From Gammaproteobacteria bacterium (GTDB lineage: Bacteria; Pseudomonadota; Gammaproteobacteria; Pseudomonadales; Azotimanducaceae): a DNA stretch of 64,000 nucleotides. The position numbers and the translations under genes were made by a program. Below the pieces are notes generated by a model. The model made no database searches, was not told where the DNA came from, and worked only from the letters and a program-made list of their open reading frames with translations. Below are positions 40,510 through 49,718 of this stretch, in pieces. The stretch is from the NCBI GenBank assembly GCA_026708185.1, contig JAPOVK010000016.1:1-64000 (forward strand). Direction: 5' to 3'. Position 1 is the first letter of the stretch; each line of letters begins with the position of its first letter.

Positions 40510-40526
40510 TGCACTAATTTAGTGCA
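40510..40526. promoter_or_regulatory. Candidate NtrC-binding site upstream of ntrB
   Basis: TGCACTAATTTAGTGCA is a 17-bp inverted repeat (TGCACTA, 3 bp, TAGTGCA) with the length and half-site spacing of the enterobacterial NtrC site (TGCACCA-N3-TGGTGCA). A weaker partner, TGCACCAGATTTGACCA, starts about 30 bp upstream at 40480. It lies about 80 bp before the ntrB start and could allow autoregulation. Confidence 0.6.
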
Positions 40527-40607
40527 ATGTTGGCCGGCTTCCGATGGCTGCGCACCCACAATGCCCGCCCGGGACGGCGTGGAACGTTTTTTGCTCGCAA
40601 GTCATCG

Positions 40608-41717
40608 ATGGCCACCTACCGGGACATCCTGGATCAACTCAACACAGCCGTCGCCGTGGTGGACGCGGCAACCGATGCATCGTTCCGGATCACCTACCTG
40701 AACCAGTCGGGGCAGTCCCTGTTCGGGCGCAGCGACGCCCGCGTGATCGGCCTGCCCTTGGTCAAGCTGATTCGCGACGACCACACCACCCCCGCCGTGC
40801 TGAGCAACGTCCTGGCCACCGGCCAGCCGTTCACCAAGCGCGAGGCGCCCCTCTACCTCCCCGACGGGCTAGTGCGCGTCAACTACTCCATCGCGCCGCT
40901 GTCGGCGACCGAGTTGCTCGTCGAATTCGAGCGCCTCGACCGCTTCATCCGAATCGACCGGGACGAACGCCACGTCACCTTGCAGGAAACCATGCGCAAG
41001 CTCGCCCGCGGCCTTGCCCACGAGGTCAAGAATCCCCTTGGGGGAATCCGCGGGGCCGCCCAACTGCTCGCACGCGAACTCACCCGCAACGACCAACGCG
41101 AGTACACGTCCGTCATCATGGCGGAGGCGGACCGGCTCCGTAACCTCGTCGATCGAATACTCGGCCCCAACGGGCGGCTCAAGTTCAAACAGGTGAACAT
41201 CCACCATGTCATCGAACGGGTCATCAAGGTCCTCGATGCCGAGGCGCCGTCGCGAATCCGGTTCGAACGCGCCTACGATCCGAGCCTTCCGGAAATCGAA
41301 GGGGACTTCGAAACCCTCGTGCAAGCGACCCTCAACGTGTTGCGCAACGCCGCATTGGCCCTCGAAGAGGTTGACGATCCGGTCATCCAGCTTCGCACGC
41401 GGGTCCTGCGCCAATTCACGATAGGCACGTTCCGCCACCGGCTGGTCGCGAACGTGGAGTTCCGCGACAACGGCCCGGGGGTGCCGGACGACATCGCCGA
41501 GAACATCTTCTACCCCATGATCAGCGGTCGACCCGGCGGGTCGGGGCTGGGCCTCGCCATCACCCAGACCATCCTTGCCCAGCACAACGGGCTCGTCGAG
41601 TGCGAAAGCGAGCCGGGCCGCACCGTGTTCTCGTTCTACCTGCCAATCCGCCAGCCCGATACATGCGCGAAGCCGTTCATGGCGGAGAAGGCCTCATTGG
41701 AATCAACTCGTGGCTAA
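40608..41717 (+). CDS. ntrB: Nitrogen regulation sensor histidine kinase NtrB (GlnL)
   Basis: A 369-residue cytoplasmic kinase. A PAS domain (residues about 5-110) precedes the H-box HEVKNPLGGIRGAAQLL, followed by the N-box VLRNAALALEE, G1 DNGPGVPDD and G2 GSGLGLAI. It (de)phosphorylates NtrC under control of PII. The start at 40608 (MATYRDILDQL) matches the homolog N-terminus; an upstream ATG at 40527 was rejected. It overlaps ntrC by 8 bp. glnA is not adjacent. Confidence 0.94.
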   Translation: MATYRDILDQLNTAVAVVDAATDASFRITYLNQSGQSLFGRSDARVIGLPLVKLIRDDHTTPAVLSNVLATGQPFTKREAPLYLPDGLVRVNYSIAPLSATELLVEFERLDRFIRIDRDERHVTLQETMRKLARGLAHEVKNPLGGIRGAAQLLARELTRNDQREYTSVIMAEADRLRNLVDRILGPNGRLKFKQVNIHHVIERVIKVLDAEAPSRIRFERAYDPSLPEIEGDFETLVQATLNVLRNAALALEEVDDPVIQLRTRVLRQFTIGTFRHRLVANVEFRDNGPGVPDDIAENIFYPMISGRPGGSGLGLAITQTILAQHNGLVECESEPGRTVFSFYLPIRQPDTCAKPFMAEKASLESTRG

Positions 41718-43110
41718 CGAAAACGTCTGGATCATCGACGACGACAGCTCCATCCGCTGGGTTCTGGAACGCGCCCTGGCGCAGGCCGGGTACGACACCG
41801 AGTCCTTCGGCGCCGCCGAGGATGTGCTCGAGCGCGTCGACTACGAGGCGCCGGACGCGGTCGTGTCCGACATCCGGATGCCCGGTCGGGACGGACTCGA
41901 ACTGCTGTCGATCCTCGCCAACCGCCACCCCGATCTACCCGTGATCATCATGACCGCGCACTCCGACTTGGACAGCGCCGTGGCGGCCTACCAATCCGGC
42001 GCCTTCGAGTACCTCCCCAAACCGTTCGACATCGACGACGCGGTCGCCACGGTGCAGCGCGCCGTTCTGCGTCGGCGCGAGCAGCAGCCCGACGTGGAAA
42101 CCCCGGCACCGCCGACCGATACCGAGATCATCGGCCAGGCAACCGCGATGCAGGAGGTGTTTCGGGCCATCGGTCGGCTGGCCCGATCCAACATCACCGT
42201 GATGATCGAGGGGGCGTCGGGCACGGGCAAGGAACTCGTCGCACGCGCCCTGCACCGCCACAGCCAACGCGCGGGGAACGCCCTCGTGGCGTTGAACATG
42301 GCGGCGATCCCGAGCGAACTGATCGAGTCCGAGCTCTTCGGTCACGAACGGGGCGCGTTCACCGGCGCCAAGGACCAGCGGGTTGGACGCTTCGAACAGG
42401 CCAACGGCGGCACCTTGTTCCTGGACGAGATCGGCGACATGCCGGCCGACGCGCAGACGCGGCTGCTGCGCGTGCTCGCCGAGGGAGAGTTCTTCCGGGT
42501 CGGTGGTCGCAACAGCGTGCAGGTGGATGTTCGCATCATCACCGCCACGCACCGGGACTTGCGCGCGCTGGTCGCCGAAGGGCGATTCCGCGAAGACCTC
42601 TACCACCGCTTGAACGTGATCCGCGTGCATGTGCCTACACTCGCGGAACGCCGGTCGGACATCCCCCTTCTGGCGGACTACTTTCTCAAGCAGGCCGCGA
42701 CCGAACTCGGCGGTGAACGCAAGGTGCTGCTGGCCGATACGCTATCCTACCTGCAGACGCTCGACTGGCCTGGCAACGTCCGCCAACTGGAGAACACCTG
42801 CAATTGGCTGACGGTCATGGCTCCCGGGAGGGAGGTGCACATCGCCGACCTGCCGGCGGAACTGCGCGGCGCGGGTGCCTCCATCGAGGGGGAACGCGAT
42901 TGGCAGACCACGCTGGCCGAATGGGCGCGACGCGAACTGGACGGTGGCCGGGACGCGATCTTGAGCGACGCGCTGCCCGCTTTCGAGACGACGATGATCC
43001 GCGTGGCGCTGGAGAAAACGGGCGGTCGCAAGCGCGATGCTGCCAACCTGCTAGGCTGGGGCCGCAATACGCTGACGCGCAAGCTCGCCGACCTCGGTAT
43101 CAATGCATGA
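41710..43110 (+). CDS. ntrC: Nitrogen regulation response regulator NtrC (GlnG)
   Basis: A 466-residue sigma-54 activator from GTG 41710 ([17 protein letters not shown]). The receiver has its phospho-Asp in SDIRMPG; the AAA+ domain has Walker A GASGTGKE, the sigma-54 contact GAFTGA, and Walker [13 protein letters not shown]; the C-terminal Fis-type helix-turn-helix is [20 protein letters not shown]. It activates nitrogen-starvation genes. It overlaps ntrB by 8 bp and trmL by 8 bp. Confidence 0.96.
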   Translation: MANENVWIIDDDSSIRWVLERALAQAGYDTESFGAAEDVLERVDYEAPDAVVSDIRMPGRDGLELLSILANRHPDLPVIIMTAHSDLDSAVAAYQSGAFEYLPKPFDIDDAVATVQRAVLRRREQQPDVETPAPPTDTEIIGQATAMQEVFRAIGRLARSNITVMIEGASGTGKELVARALHRHSQRAGNALVALNMAAIPSELIESELFGHERGAFTGAKDQRVGRFEQANGGTLFLDEIGDMPADAQTRLLRVLAEGEFFRVGGRNSVQVDVRIITATHRDLRALVAEGRFREDLYHRLNVIRVHVPTLAERRSDIPLLADYFLKQAATELGGERKVLLADTLSYLQTLDWPGNVRQLENTCNWLTVMAPGREVHIADLPAELRGAGASIEGERDWQTTLAEWARRELDGGRDAILSDALPAFETTMIRVALEKTGGRKRDAANLLGWGRNTLTRKLADLGINA

Positions 43111-43603
43111 CCTCGTGATCGGGCTCTTCGAGCCTGAAATCCCGCCGAACACCGGGAGCATCATGCGCATCGCGGCCAACACCGGAGCCCGCCTCGCACT
43201 CATTGAGCCGCTCAACTTCGAAATGACCGATACCCGGTTGCGACGCGCCGGACTGGACTACCGGGACCTCGCAACCACCACCGTCTACCCGGACTTCGAC
43301 ACCTTTCAGCGGACCATCGAAGGGCGTCGGCTGCTGGCGTTCTCGACCCGGGGCACGCATCGCTACGACCACGTCGACTACCTTCCCGACGACGCCCTAC
43401 TGTTCGGTCCCGAAAGCCGTGGTCTACCGGACGACCTCCTCGACGCCGTCCCGGCAGCGCATCGCCTGCGCATTCCGATGCGCCCCGAGTCGCGGAGCCT
43501 GAACCTCGCCAACGCGGTTTCCGTGGTCGTCTACGAGGCCTGGCGGCAACTCGGCTTCGAAGGTGCCGCAAGCCGAGACGGAGCTGCGCTGGCGCGGGAT
43601 TAG
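43103..43603 (+). CDS. trmL: tRNA (cytidine/uridine-34-2'-O)-methyltransferase TrmL
   Basis: A 166-residue SPOUT methyltransferase. PEIPPNTGSIMRIAANTG, LLFGPESRGLP and LNLANAVSVVVYE are the three SPOUT motifs forming the knotted SAM site. It methylates the wobble base of tRNA-Leu isoacceptors. It starts inside ntrC and its stop overlaps the convergent secB stop by 4 bp. Confidence 0.96.
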   Translation: MHDLVIGLFEPEIPPNTGSIMRIAANTGARLALIEPLNFEMTDTRLRRAGLDYRDLATTTVYPDFDTFQRTIEGRRLLAFSTRGTHRYDHVDYLPDDALLFGPESRGLPDDLLDAVPAAHRLRIPMRPESRSLNLANAVSVVVYEAWRQLGFEGAASRDGAALARD

Positions 43604-44094
43604 TTGACGAAGCTGTCGGGTGGCCGTTCCTCGCGCTCGGCCGCGCGACGCTTCGCCTCGGCATAGAGCGCGTCGAAGTTCATCGGCGCGAGCATGAGCG
43701 GCGGGAACGTGCCCTTCGTCACAAGGGCGTCCACGGTCTCGCGCGCGTACGGGAACAGGGCGGTTGGGCAGGCCGTGGCGAGCACCTGCTCGGTGAGCAC
43801 GCCATCCATGTTCTCGAGCCGGAAGATCCCGGCCTGCTGCAGTTCCACGATCATGGCCGCTTCCCCGTCAATGCGCGCCTCGATTGTCAGCGTCAGCACG
43901 ACTTCGTGGCGCTGGGCATCGAGCGCATTGCTGCGCGTATTGATGTCCATGTGGACCTCGGGTTTCCACTCGCTCCCGAAGATGCCCGGAGACTTGGGCG
44001 ACTCGAACGACACGTCCCTGACGTAGACGCGCTCAATGGCCAGTTGCGGCGCGCGTGGAGCCGCGCCTGGGTCCGTGAAGCTCTCCTCGGCCAT
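43600..44094 (-). CDS. secB: Protein-export chaperone SecB
   Basis: A 164-residue tetrameric chaperone. QLAIERVYVRDVSFESP is the opening strand, and LFPYARETVDALVTKGTFPP the conserved client-binding region. It keeps preproteins unfolded and hands them to SecA. It is 7 bp downstream of the rhodanese gene, in the yibN-secB order usual in Gammaproteobacteria. Confidence 0.97.
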   Translation of the reverse strand: MAEESFTDPGAAPRAPQLAIERVYVRDVSFESPKSPGIFGSEWKPEVHMDINTRSNALDAQRHEVVLTLTIEARIDGEAAMIVELQQAGIFRLENMDGVLTEQVLATACPTALFPYARETVDALVTKGTFPPLMLAPMNFDALYAEAKRRAAEREERPPDSFVN

Positions 44095-44101
44095 GCTTAG
44101 A

Positions 44102-44533
44102 TCAACCCTTTGCCCGGCGGCCCTTGACTACCGGCATGTTCTGGTTGCGCCACTCGGTGACACCGCCCTTTAGGCGTGACACGTTCTCGAAGCCGGCCTT
44201 GCGCAGCACCGTGCCGGCCGCACCGGCGTGCTGACCCATCTTGCAGGCCAGCACAACGGGTTTGTCCTTGTATTTGGCCAGTTCCGAGACGCGGCCCGCG
44301 ATTGCGCCGTGGGGGACGTTGATGGCGTCGACGATGTGGCCTTGCGAGTACTCGGCCGGATCACGAACGTCGATCACGACCGCCTTGTCGTGGTTGACCA
44401 TGTTGACGAGTTCCTGTGGCGTGACGGAACGGCCGCCGCGCGCCACCTCGTTGCGCACGAACAACGCGAAGACCAGCACGAATGCGCCCACCAGGATCGG
44501 GTGGTTTCCGATGAACTCGAACAGCTGCTCCAT
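44102..44533 (-). CDS. Membrane-anchored rhodanese YibN
   Basis: A 143-residue protein with one N-terminal helix (HPILVGAFVLVFALFV) and a rhodanese domain. VVIDVRDPAEYSQGHI and the active-site loop ACKMGQHAG are intact. YibN-type proteins sit at the inner membrane beside secB; persulfide transfer or membrane-protein insertion roles are proposed. The 297 bp between this gene and gpmI contain no gene that I can see. Confidence 0.93.
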   Translation of the reverse strand: MEQLFEFIGNHPILVGAFVLVFALFVRNEVARGGRSVTPQELVNMVNHDKAVVIDVRDPAEYSQGHIVDAINVPHGAIAGRVSELAKYKDKPVVLACKMGQHAGAAGTVLRKAGFENVSRLKGGVTEWRNQNMPVVKGRRAKG

Positions 44534-44830
44534 GGCGGGGCGCGATTATAGGCTAGCGCGACGGGAGCCGGGCCGTTGCAAGACGCACATGGGTCATGTG
44601 AGTTCCGCGCCTATTCGCCAGAACGCGGGGAGCGACCCCGCGCCCCTGTGGTGGCTGTTTTATTCAGCGGGCGACCCGGCAACGCGACGCCGCACTTGCG
44701 CGCTGTTGGACAGCGCTCAAGCCAATCCTGACGCATAGCCCGCCAGCGCGCAAGTGGGTGCGCCTGCCCATGTTGGCGGGCACAATAGCCGCTGCTCAAA
44801 GCGATCCTCGCTGCAAGGCCATGCAAACCG

Positions 44831-46405
44831 ATGCGTAGACGCCCGGCTCTGCTCGTGATTCTCGACGGTTGGGGCTTGCGCGACGAAGTCGCGTACAACG
44901 CCATCGCGCAAGCTCGCACGCCCGTGTGGGATGCGCTTTGGTCCGGCACGGCAACGACCAAGCTGTCCGCGGCCGGGGTGGACGTGGGGCTGCCGCCCGG
45001 GCAGATGGGCAACTCCGAGGTCGGGCACATGAGCATCGGGGCCGGTCGCGCAATTCCGCAAGACCTCACCAGGATCGACCAGGCCATCGCCAGCGGCGCT
45101 CTCGCAAGCAACCCGGGGCTGGGCGAGATCATCCACTCGGGCGCCGCGACCCTGCATGTGCTCGGATTGCTCTCGCCCGGCGGCGTGCACAGCCACGAAG
45201 AGCACATCGCCGAGGTGCTCGAGACGGTGGGTGAACAGGCCTCGATGCGGATCAGGCTGCACGCCTTTCTCGATGGCCGCGACACGCCGCCGAAGAGCGC
45301 ACTAGCCTCTCTGGGTCGCTTCAATGAGGATTTTCCCGACGTACTCGCTTCCGTTACCGGCCGGTACTTCGCCATGGATCGCGATCAGCGCTGGGACCGT
45401 ACCGAGCGCGCCTACAACCTGCTGGTTCATGGCGAGACCCCGCACCACTACGACACCGCGGCAGCCGCGCTCGAGGCCGCCTACGAGCGCGGCGAGTCCG
45501 ACGAGTTCGTGCAACCGAGCGCCGTCCACCCGGCTTCGCAACAGCCCGCGACCATCGCCCCGGGCGATGCGGGGCTCTTCATGAACTTCCGCGCCGACCG
45601 CGCCCGGCAGTTGACGCACGCCCTGCTCCGGGACGACTTCGACGGTTTCCGGCGCGGCCTGCGCGTCCCGCTGGCCGCTTTCGCCACCCTCACCCGGTAT
45701 GCCGACGACATCGACGCACCGGCCTTGTTCGGCCCGCTGGATCTCAAGGACACGCTCGGCGAGATCCTCGCCCGACGCGGCAAGAGCCAGTTGCGCCTCG
45801 CCGAGACCGAGAAATACGCCCACGTCACCTACTTCTTCTCCGGCGGTCGAGAGCAACCTTTCGTCGGCGAGGAGCGCGCCCTGGTGCCGTCGCCCAAGGT
45901 CGCCACGTACGACCTCGCGCCCGCCATGAGCGCCCAGGCCGTCACGGACCGACTGCTCGAAGCACTCCACGGCGGCCGCCACGACTTCATCGTCTGCAAC
46001 TACGCCAACGGCGACATGGTCGGCCACAGCGGGAACTTCGATGCTGCCGTCAAGGCCGTGGAAGTCGTCGACGTTTGCCTCGGCCGGATCACGGCCGGCA
46101 TTGCGGAGGCCGGCGCGCAGTGCCTGATCACGGCCGACCACGGCAACGTCGAGCGCATGCGCGAGCCCTCGAGCGGTGACCCGCATACGGCGCACACAAC
46201 CGATGCGGTGCCGTTGGTCTATGTGGGCCCAGCGACGTTGGGTCTGCGTCCCGGAACGCTCGCGGACGTTGCCCCGACACTGCTCGAACTGATGGGGATC
46301 TCTCGCCCTGCGGCCATGACCGGGCGGTCCTTGGTCGTCGCCGACGGCACCGAAGACAGCCGACAGAATGACAGGGTTGCCATCGCCGCAAGCCACCAGC
46401 CGTGA
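44831..46405 (+). CDS. gpmI: 2,3-bisphosphoglycerate-independent phosphoglycerate mutase GpmI
   Basis: A 524-residue alkaline-phosphatase-fold enzyme. LVILDGWGLRD gives the first metal Asp, PPGQMGNSEVGHMSIGAGR the catalytic Ser, and ITADHGNVERM the C-terminal metal ligands. It interconverts 3- and 2-phosphoglycerate with two Mn2+. It is followed by envC, an order common in Gammaproteobacteria. Confidence 0.97.
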   Translation: MRRRPALLVILDGWGLRDEVAYNAIAQARTPVWDALWSGTATTKLSAAGVDVGLPPGQMGNSEVGHMSIGAGRAIPQDLTRIDQAIASGALASNPGLGEIIHSGAATLHVLGLLSPGGVHSHEEHIAEVLETVGEQASMRIRLHAFLDGRDTPPKSALASLGRFNEDFPDVLASVTGRYFAMDRDQRWDRTERAYNLLVHGETPHHYDTAAAALEAAYERGESDEFVQPSAVHPASQQPATIAPGDAGLFMNFRADRARQLTHALLRDDFDGFRRGLRVPLAAFATLTRYADDIDAPALFGPLDLKDTLGEILARRGKSQLRLAETEKYAHVTYFFSGGREQPFVGEERALVPSPKVATYDLAPAMSAQAVTDRLLEALHGGRHDFIVCNYANGDMVGHSGNFDAAVKAVEVVDVCLGRITAGIAEAGAQCLITADHGNVERMREPSSGDPHTAHTTDAVPLVYVGPATLGLRPGTLADVAPTLLELMGISRPAAMTGRSLVVADGTEDSRQNDRVAIAASHQP

Positions 46406-46415
46406 CCGGGTCCGG

Positions 46416-47594
46416 ATGATCGTGACCACGGCCGATCGGACCAGGCGGCGGGCGTGCTTGGCTGTGCTCGCCGGTATCACGGCAGCCGCCGTGCTCGGGC
46501 TCGCCGCCGAGGACAGTCGAGACGCGGAGCCCGGCCAGAACGACCTCGAAGCCGTTGTCGCGCGCCTGAACGCCATGGAGGCGTGGCTGAGCCAAGCCGA
46601 TGAGCACCTGGCCAGCCAACAGCGCGCGTTGGATGCCACCGACCTTCGGATCGCCGATCACGCCCGCCGCGTTCGGACCTTGAGAACCCAGGTCGCCGAC
46701 CTAGAGGCGGTGCAGCAGCGGAACGTCGTCGAACGCGACCGCTTGGCGGCCGAAAGCGCCCGGCTCGCAGCTCGCCTCGCCGGGCACTTGCGCATGGCGT
46801 GGCGCCTGTCCGGGCGGGACGTGGTCAAACAGGTTCTGAACCAGGAGAACCCGGCCGACGCCGAACGGCTGATGCGCTACCACGGATTGCTGGCCAAGGC
46901 ACGCGCGACCGATCTGGCCGCGCTCAAGGACTCGCAGGTCGCGCTCACCGACAGCGACGCGCGGCTCGCCGATGAACGCGAAGCGCTCAACGTTGCCCAA
47001 GCCGCCCTGGACCAGGGCCGCGGGACACTGCTTGACGAGCGGCGCGAGCAGCGACGACTCCTCGCCGGTTTCAAGTCCGAGGTGCTCGTCAAGCGGCGTG
47101 AGCGCGATACGCTTGCGGCCGACCGGAAACGCCTCGAGACCTTGCTCCGGGAGGTCGCCCGCCAAACGGCTCTCGCAACCGGCACCCGCCACGACCAGGG
47201 CAGCCTGCTGTGGCCGGTACCCGGACGCCTCGTTCACCGCTTCGGCGATTCCCGGGCGGGCGGCCGGATGCGCTGGCAGGGCGTCTACCTCAGCGCGCCG
47301 CTCGGCACGAACGTCGTCGCCGTCGCCTCGGGCACGGTGGCCTTTGCCGACTGGCTGCGAGGCTTCGGCATGCTGGCCATCGTCGACCACGGCGATGCTA
47401 CGATGTCGCTGTACGGCCACGCCGACACGCTCTACAAGACGGCCGGAGATCGCGTGGAAGGCGGCGAACCGATCGCGTCGGTCGGCCAGAGCGGCAGCGT
47501 CAACGAGGTGGGCGTTTACTTCGAGATCCGCCGCGATGGCGTGCCGGTCGATCCCCAAGCGTGGCTGCAGACGCGGCCTGGGGCCAGGCCGTAG
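46416..47594 (+). CDS. envC: Murein hydrolase activator EnvC (M23/LytM-like)
   Basis: A 392-residue periplasmic protein. A signal segment (CLAVLAGITAAAVLGLA) is followed by two long coiled coils (about 45-250) and a C-terminal LytM domain. The usual first zinc motif HxGxD is replaced by RWQGVYLSAP, as in EnvC proteins that activate amidases instead of cutting murein; MSLYGHAD and VYFEIRRDG are conserved. It activates AmiA/B at the septum through FtsEX. The start at 46416 gives the best signal peptide. It lies 10 bp after gpmI. Confidence 0.92.
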   Translation: MIVTTADRTRRRACLAVLAGITAAAVLGLAAEDSRDAEPGQNDLEAVVARLNAMEAWLSQADEHLASQQRALDATDLRIADHARRVRTLRTQVADLEAVQQRNVVERDRLAAESARLAARLAGHLRMAWRLSGRDVVKQVLNQENPADAERLMRYHGLLAKARATDLAALKDSQVALTDSDARLADEREALNVAQAALDQGRGTLLDERREQRRLLAGFKSEVLVKRRERDTLAADRKRLETLLREVARQTALATGTRHDQGSLLWPVPGRLVHRFGDSRAGGRMRWQGVYLSAPLGTNVVAVASGTVAFADWLRGFGMLAIVDHGDATMSLYGHADTLYKTAGDRVEGGEPIASVGQSGSVNEVGVYFEIRRDGVPVDPQAWLQTRPGARP

Positions 47595-47624
47595 CGAGCC
47601 GTCGGCAAAGCGAGACGAGGGCCA

Positions 47625-48311
47625 ATGCTGAGCAACCTGTTCCCAGGCATCTGCGTGTTGTGCCGACGGCGGTCCCGGCGCACGATCGATCTGTGCCCGT
47701 CGTGCGAACGGGCCTTCACGTGCAATGACCAAGCCTGCCACGTGTGCGGCGCGCCGCTGGCCGCTTCGGGAGGCGTGCGGGTGTGCGGTCGATGCGTGGC
47801 AACGCCGCCGCCTTGGATGCGCACCCTCGCCCCATACACCTATGCGCAGCCGTTGACCGGCGTCATCGAGGGCCTGAAGTCGGGCAATGGCCTGCGACAA
47901 GCGCGGATTCTCGGGGCGCTGCTGTCGGCCTCTGCCAAGGCCGAGTACGCGGCGACCGAGTTGCCCGAAGCGCTCATCCCCGTGCCGCTGACCCGTCGGC
48001 GTCTCCGCCAGCGCGGTTTCAACCAAGCGGCGCTGCTCGCCCGGTCGACCGCGCGCCGGCTCGGACTGCCGAGCCTGTCCGGCCACCTCGTCCGCATCCG
48101 CAACACGCCGCCGCAACGGTCCTTGCCGCGCAACGCGCGGCTGAGCAACGTCCGCACGGCTTTCGCGGTGAAGCGCCCCATCAACTACCGTCGCGTCGCG
48201 TTGGTCGACGACGTGTCCACCACCGGCGCAACCGCACACGCGGCGAGTACCGCGCTGCTCGCCGGCGGCGCCGAGGAGGTCCACTTGTGGGTGGCGGCCA
48301 AGGCCGTGTGA
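47625..48311 (+). CDS. comF: ComF family phosphoribosyltransferase-like protein
   Basis: A 228-residue protein. Two N-terminal CxxC pairs (CVLCRRR, CPSCERAF) plus CHVCGAPL and CGRC form zinc ribbons. The PRTase domain has RQRGFNQAALLA and the PRPP motif VALVDDVSTTGAT. ComF proteins are needed for DNA uptake in transformable species. GAGGG precedes the ATG. Its stop overlaps modA (TGATG). Confidence 0.94.
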   Translation: MLSNLFPGICVLCRRRSRRTIDLCPSCERAFTCNDQACHVCGAPLAASGGVRVCGRCVATPPPWMRTLAPYTYAQPLTGVIEGLKSGNGLRQARILGALLSASAKAEYAATELPEALIPVPLTRRRLRQRGFNQAALLARSTARRLGLPSLSGHLVRIRNTPPQRSLPRNARLSNVRTAFAVKRPINYRRVALVDDVSTTGATAHAASTALLAGGAEEVHLWVAAKAV

Positions 48312-49051
48312 TGCGGCCCACGCCGGGGCACCTCGTGGTCGCGGTCGTTGCCCTTGTCTGCGGCGCGGCCAGCAGCGCGGCGCCACTGCGGATCGCCGTC
48401 GCGTCGAACTTCCAACACGCCTTCGAGACGGTGCGGACGAGCCTCGATGCGCCCGCCGACCCCACGTACGGCTCGACCGGCCTGTTGTATGCGCAGATCA
48501 TGCAGGGCCGAACCTTCGACGCGTTCCTGTCGGCGGACCGGGAACGTCCCCTCAAGCTCGTGGCGCAGGGCCGCGCCTTCGGTCCGCAGGTCTACGCGCG
48601 CGGCAGCCTGGTGTTGCTGGTGAACGAGGACTCGCCGGGTCCGCATTGGCTGACCACGGACAGACGCGTGGCCCTGGCCAATCCCCAAACCGCGCCTTAC
48701 GGCCGTGCTGCCCGGCAGGCGCTCGATGCCCTCGGCGCAAGTCCCCGACTGATCAACGGACTCAACGTGGCGCAGGCGTTTCATTTCGCCGCCAGCGGTG
48801 CCGCCAACGGAGCGTTCGTAGCCCTCGCACAGGTTACGGCCCAAGGCATCGCCGAGAAGCGCTATTGGTTGCTTCCCGACCGTCTCCACGCACCCATCGA
48901 GCAAGTGGCCGTCGTCATGCATGGCGAGCGCGAGGCCGAGGCACAAGCGTGGCTTGCCCAGTTGCTCGGCCGCGACGCCCAATCGCTGATCGGTTCGGCC
49001 GGCTACCGCGTCTCCGGCGACGTCGCCGGCGTTGACGACAGCCGGGATTGA
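48311..49051 (+). CDS. modA: Molybdate ABC transporter substrate-binding protein ModA
   Basis: A 246-residue periplasmic binding protein with a signal peptide (LVVAVVALVCGAASSA). IAVASNFQHAFETV and YGSTGLLYAQIMQGRTFDAFLS (first 20 residues of that block) are typical of ModA, with Ser residues for oxyanion binding. The start at 48311 overlaps comF by one base. It should deliver molybdate or tungstate to ModBC. Confidence 0.92.
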   Translation: MRPTPGHLVVAVVALVCGAASSAAPLRIAVASNFQHAFETVRTSLDAPADPTYGSTGLLYAQIMQGRTFDAFLSADRERPLKLVAQGRAFGPQVYARGSLVLLVNEDSPGPHWLTTDRRVALANPQTAPYGRAARQALDALGASPRLINGLNVAQAFHFAASGAANGAFVALAQVTAQGIAEKRYWLLPDRLHAPIEQVAVVMHGEREAEAQAWLAQLLGRDAQSLIGSAGYRVSGDVAGVDDSRD

Positions 49052-49052
49052 C

Positions 49053-49718
49053 GTGTCCGTCGCCGAGGACATCCTGCTATCCGCCTGGGTGACGGGCCTG
49101 CTGGCGCTGACGACCACCGCGGTCCTGCTCCTGGTATCGCCCCCCCTGGCCTGGTGGATCGCACAGACCCGGTCCCGGTGGCGACCGCTCGTGGAGGCGT
49201 TCGTCGCCTTGCCGCTGGTCCTACCCCCCACCGTGCTCGGGTTCTACCTGTTGCTGGCGCTTGCACCGGGAGGACCGTTCGGTGCGATTGCGCAAGCACT
49301 CGGCGGTGCGCCGCTCGCATTCACGTTCACCGGCCTCGTGATCGGCTCCATCATCTACTCGCTACCATTCGTGACGGGGCCGCTCTCCGCGGCCTATCGG
49401 ACCACGGACGGGCAACTCCTGGAAGCAGCGGCGAGCCTCGGTGCATCGCCGACGACGCGCTTCCTACGCTTGGTGCTGCCTCTGCACAGGAAGGCGCTTG
49501 TCGCCGCTGGTGTCCTTGGTTTCGCGCACACCGTCGGCGAGTTCGGCATCGTGCTCATGATCGGCGGGAACATCCCGGGCGAGACGCGCGTTCTCTCCAT
49601 CGCGCTGTTCGACCGGGTCGAGATGCTCGACTATGCGGGCGCCCACGCCATCGCCGCGCTGCTGCTCGCGTTCGCGGTGATCGTGCTCACCTTCACATAC
49701 CGCTGGCTGCGCACGTGA
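49053..49718 (+). CDS. modB: Molybdate ABC transporter permease ModB
   Basis: A 221-residue permease with five helices. PLVLPPTVLGFYLLL and EAAASLGASPTTRFLRLVLP (the EAA loop) are conserved. GTG 49053 is chosen because it directly follows the modA stop; a TTG at 49032 would overlap modA by 20 bp. It ends in TGATG with modC. Confidence 0.94.
   Translation: MSVAEDILLSAWVTGLLALTTTAVLLLVSPPLAWWIAQTRSRWRPLVEAFVALPLVLPPTVLGFYLLLALAPGGPFGAIAQALGGAPLAFTFTGLVIGSIIYSLPFVTGPLSAAYRTTDGQLLEAAASLGASPTTRFLRLVLPLHRKALVAAGVLGFAHTVGEFGIVLMIGGNIPGETRVLSIALFDRVEMLDYAGAHAIAALLLAFAVIVLTFTYRWLRT

Noticed and set aside
44534-44830. tRNA or small RNA in the yibN-gpmI gap
   Set aside because: No cloverleaf, no T-loop consensus and no clear terminator were found.
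46416-47594. EnvC gene as an active murein endopeptidase
   Set aside because: The first zinc motif is replaced (RWQGVY), as expected for the activator EnvC rather than an M23 hydrolase.
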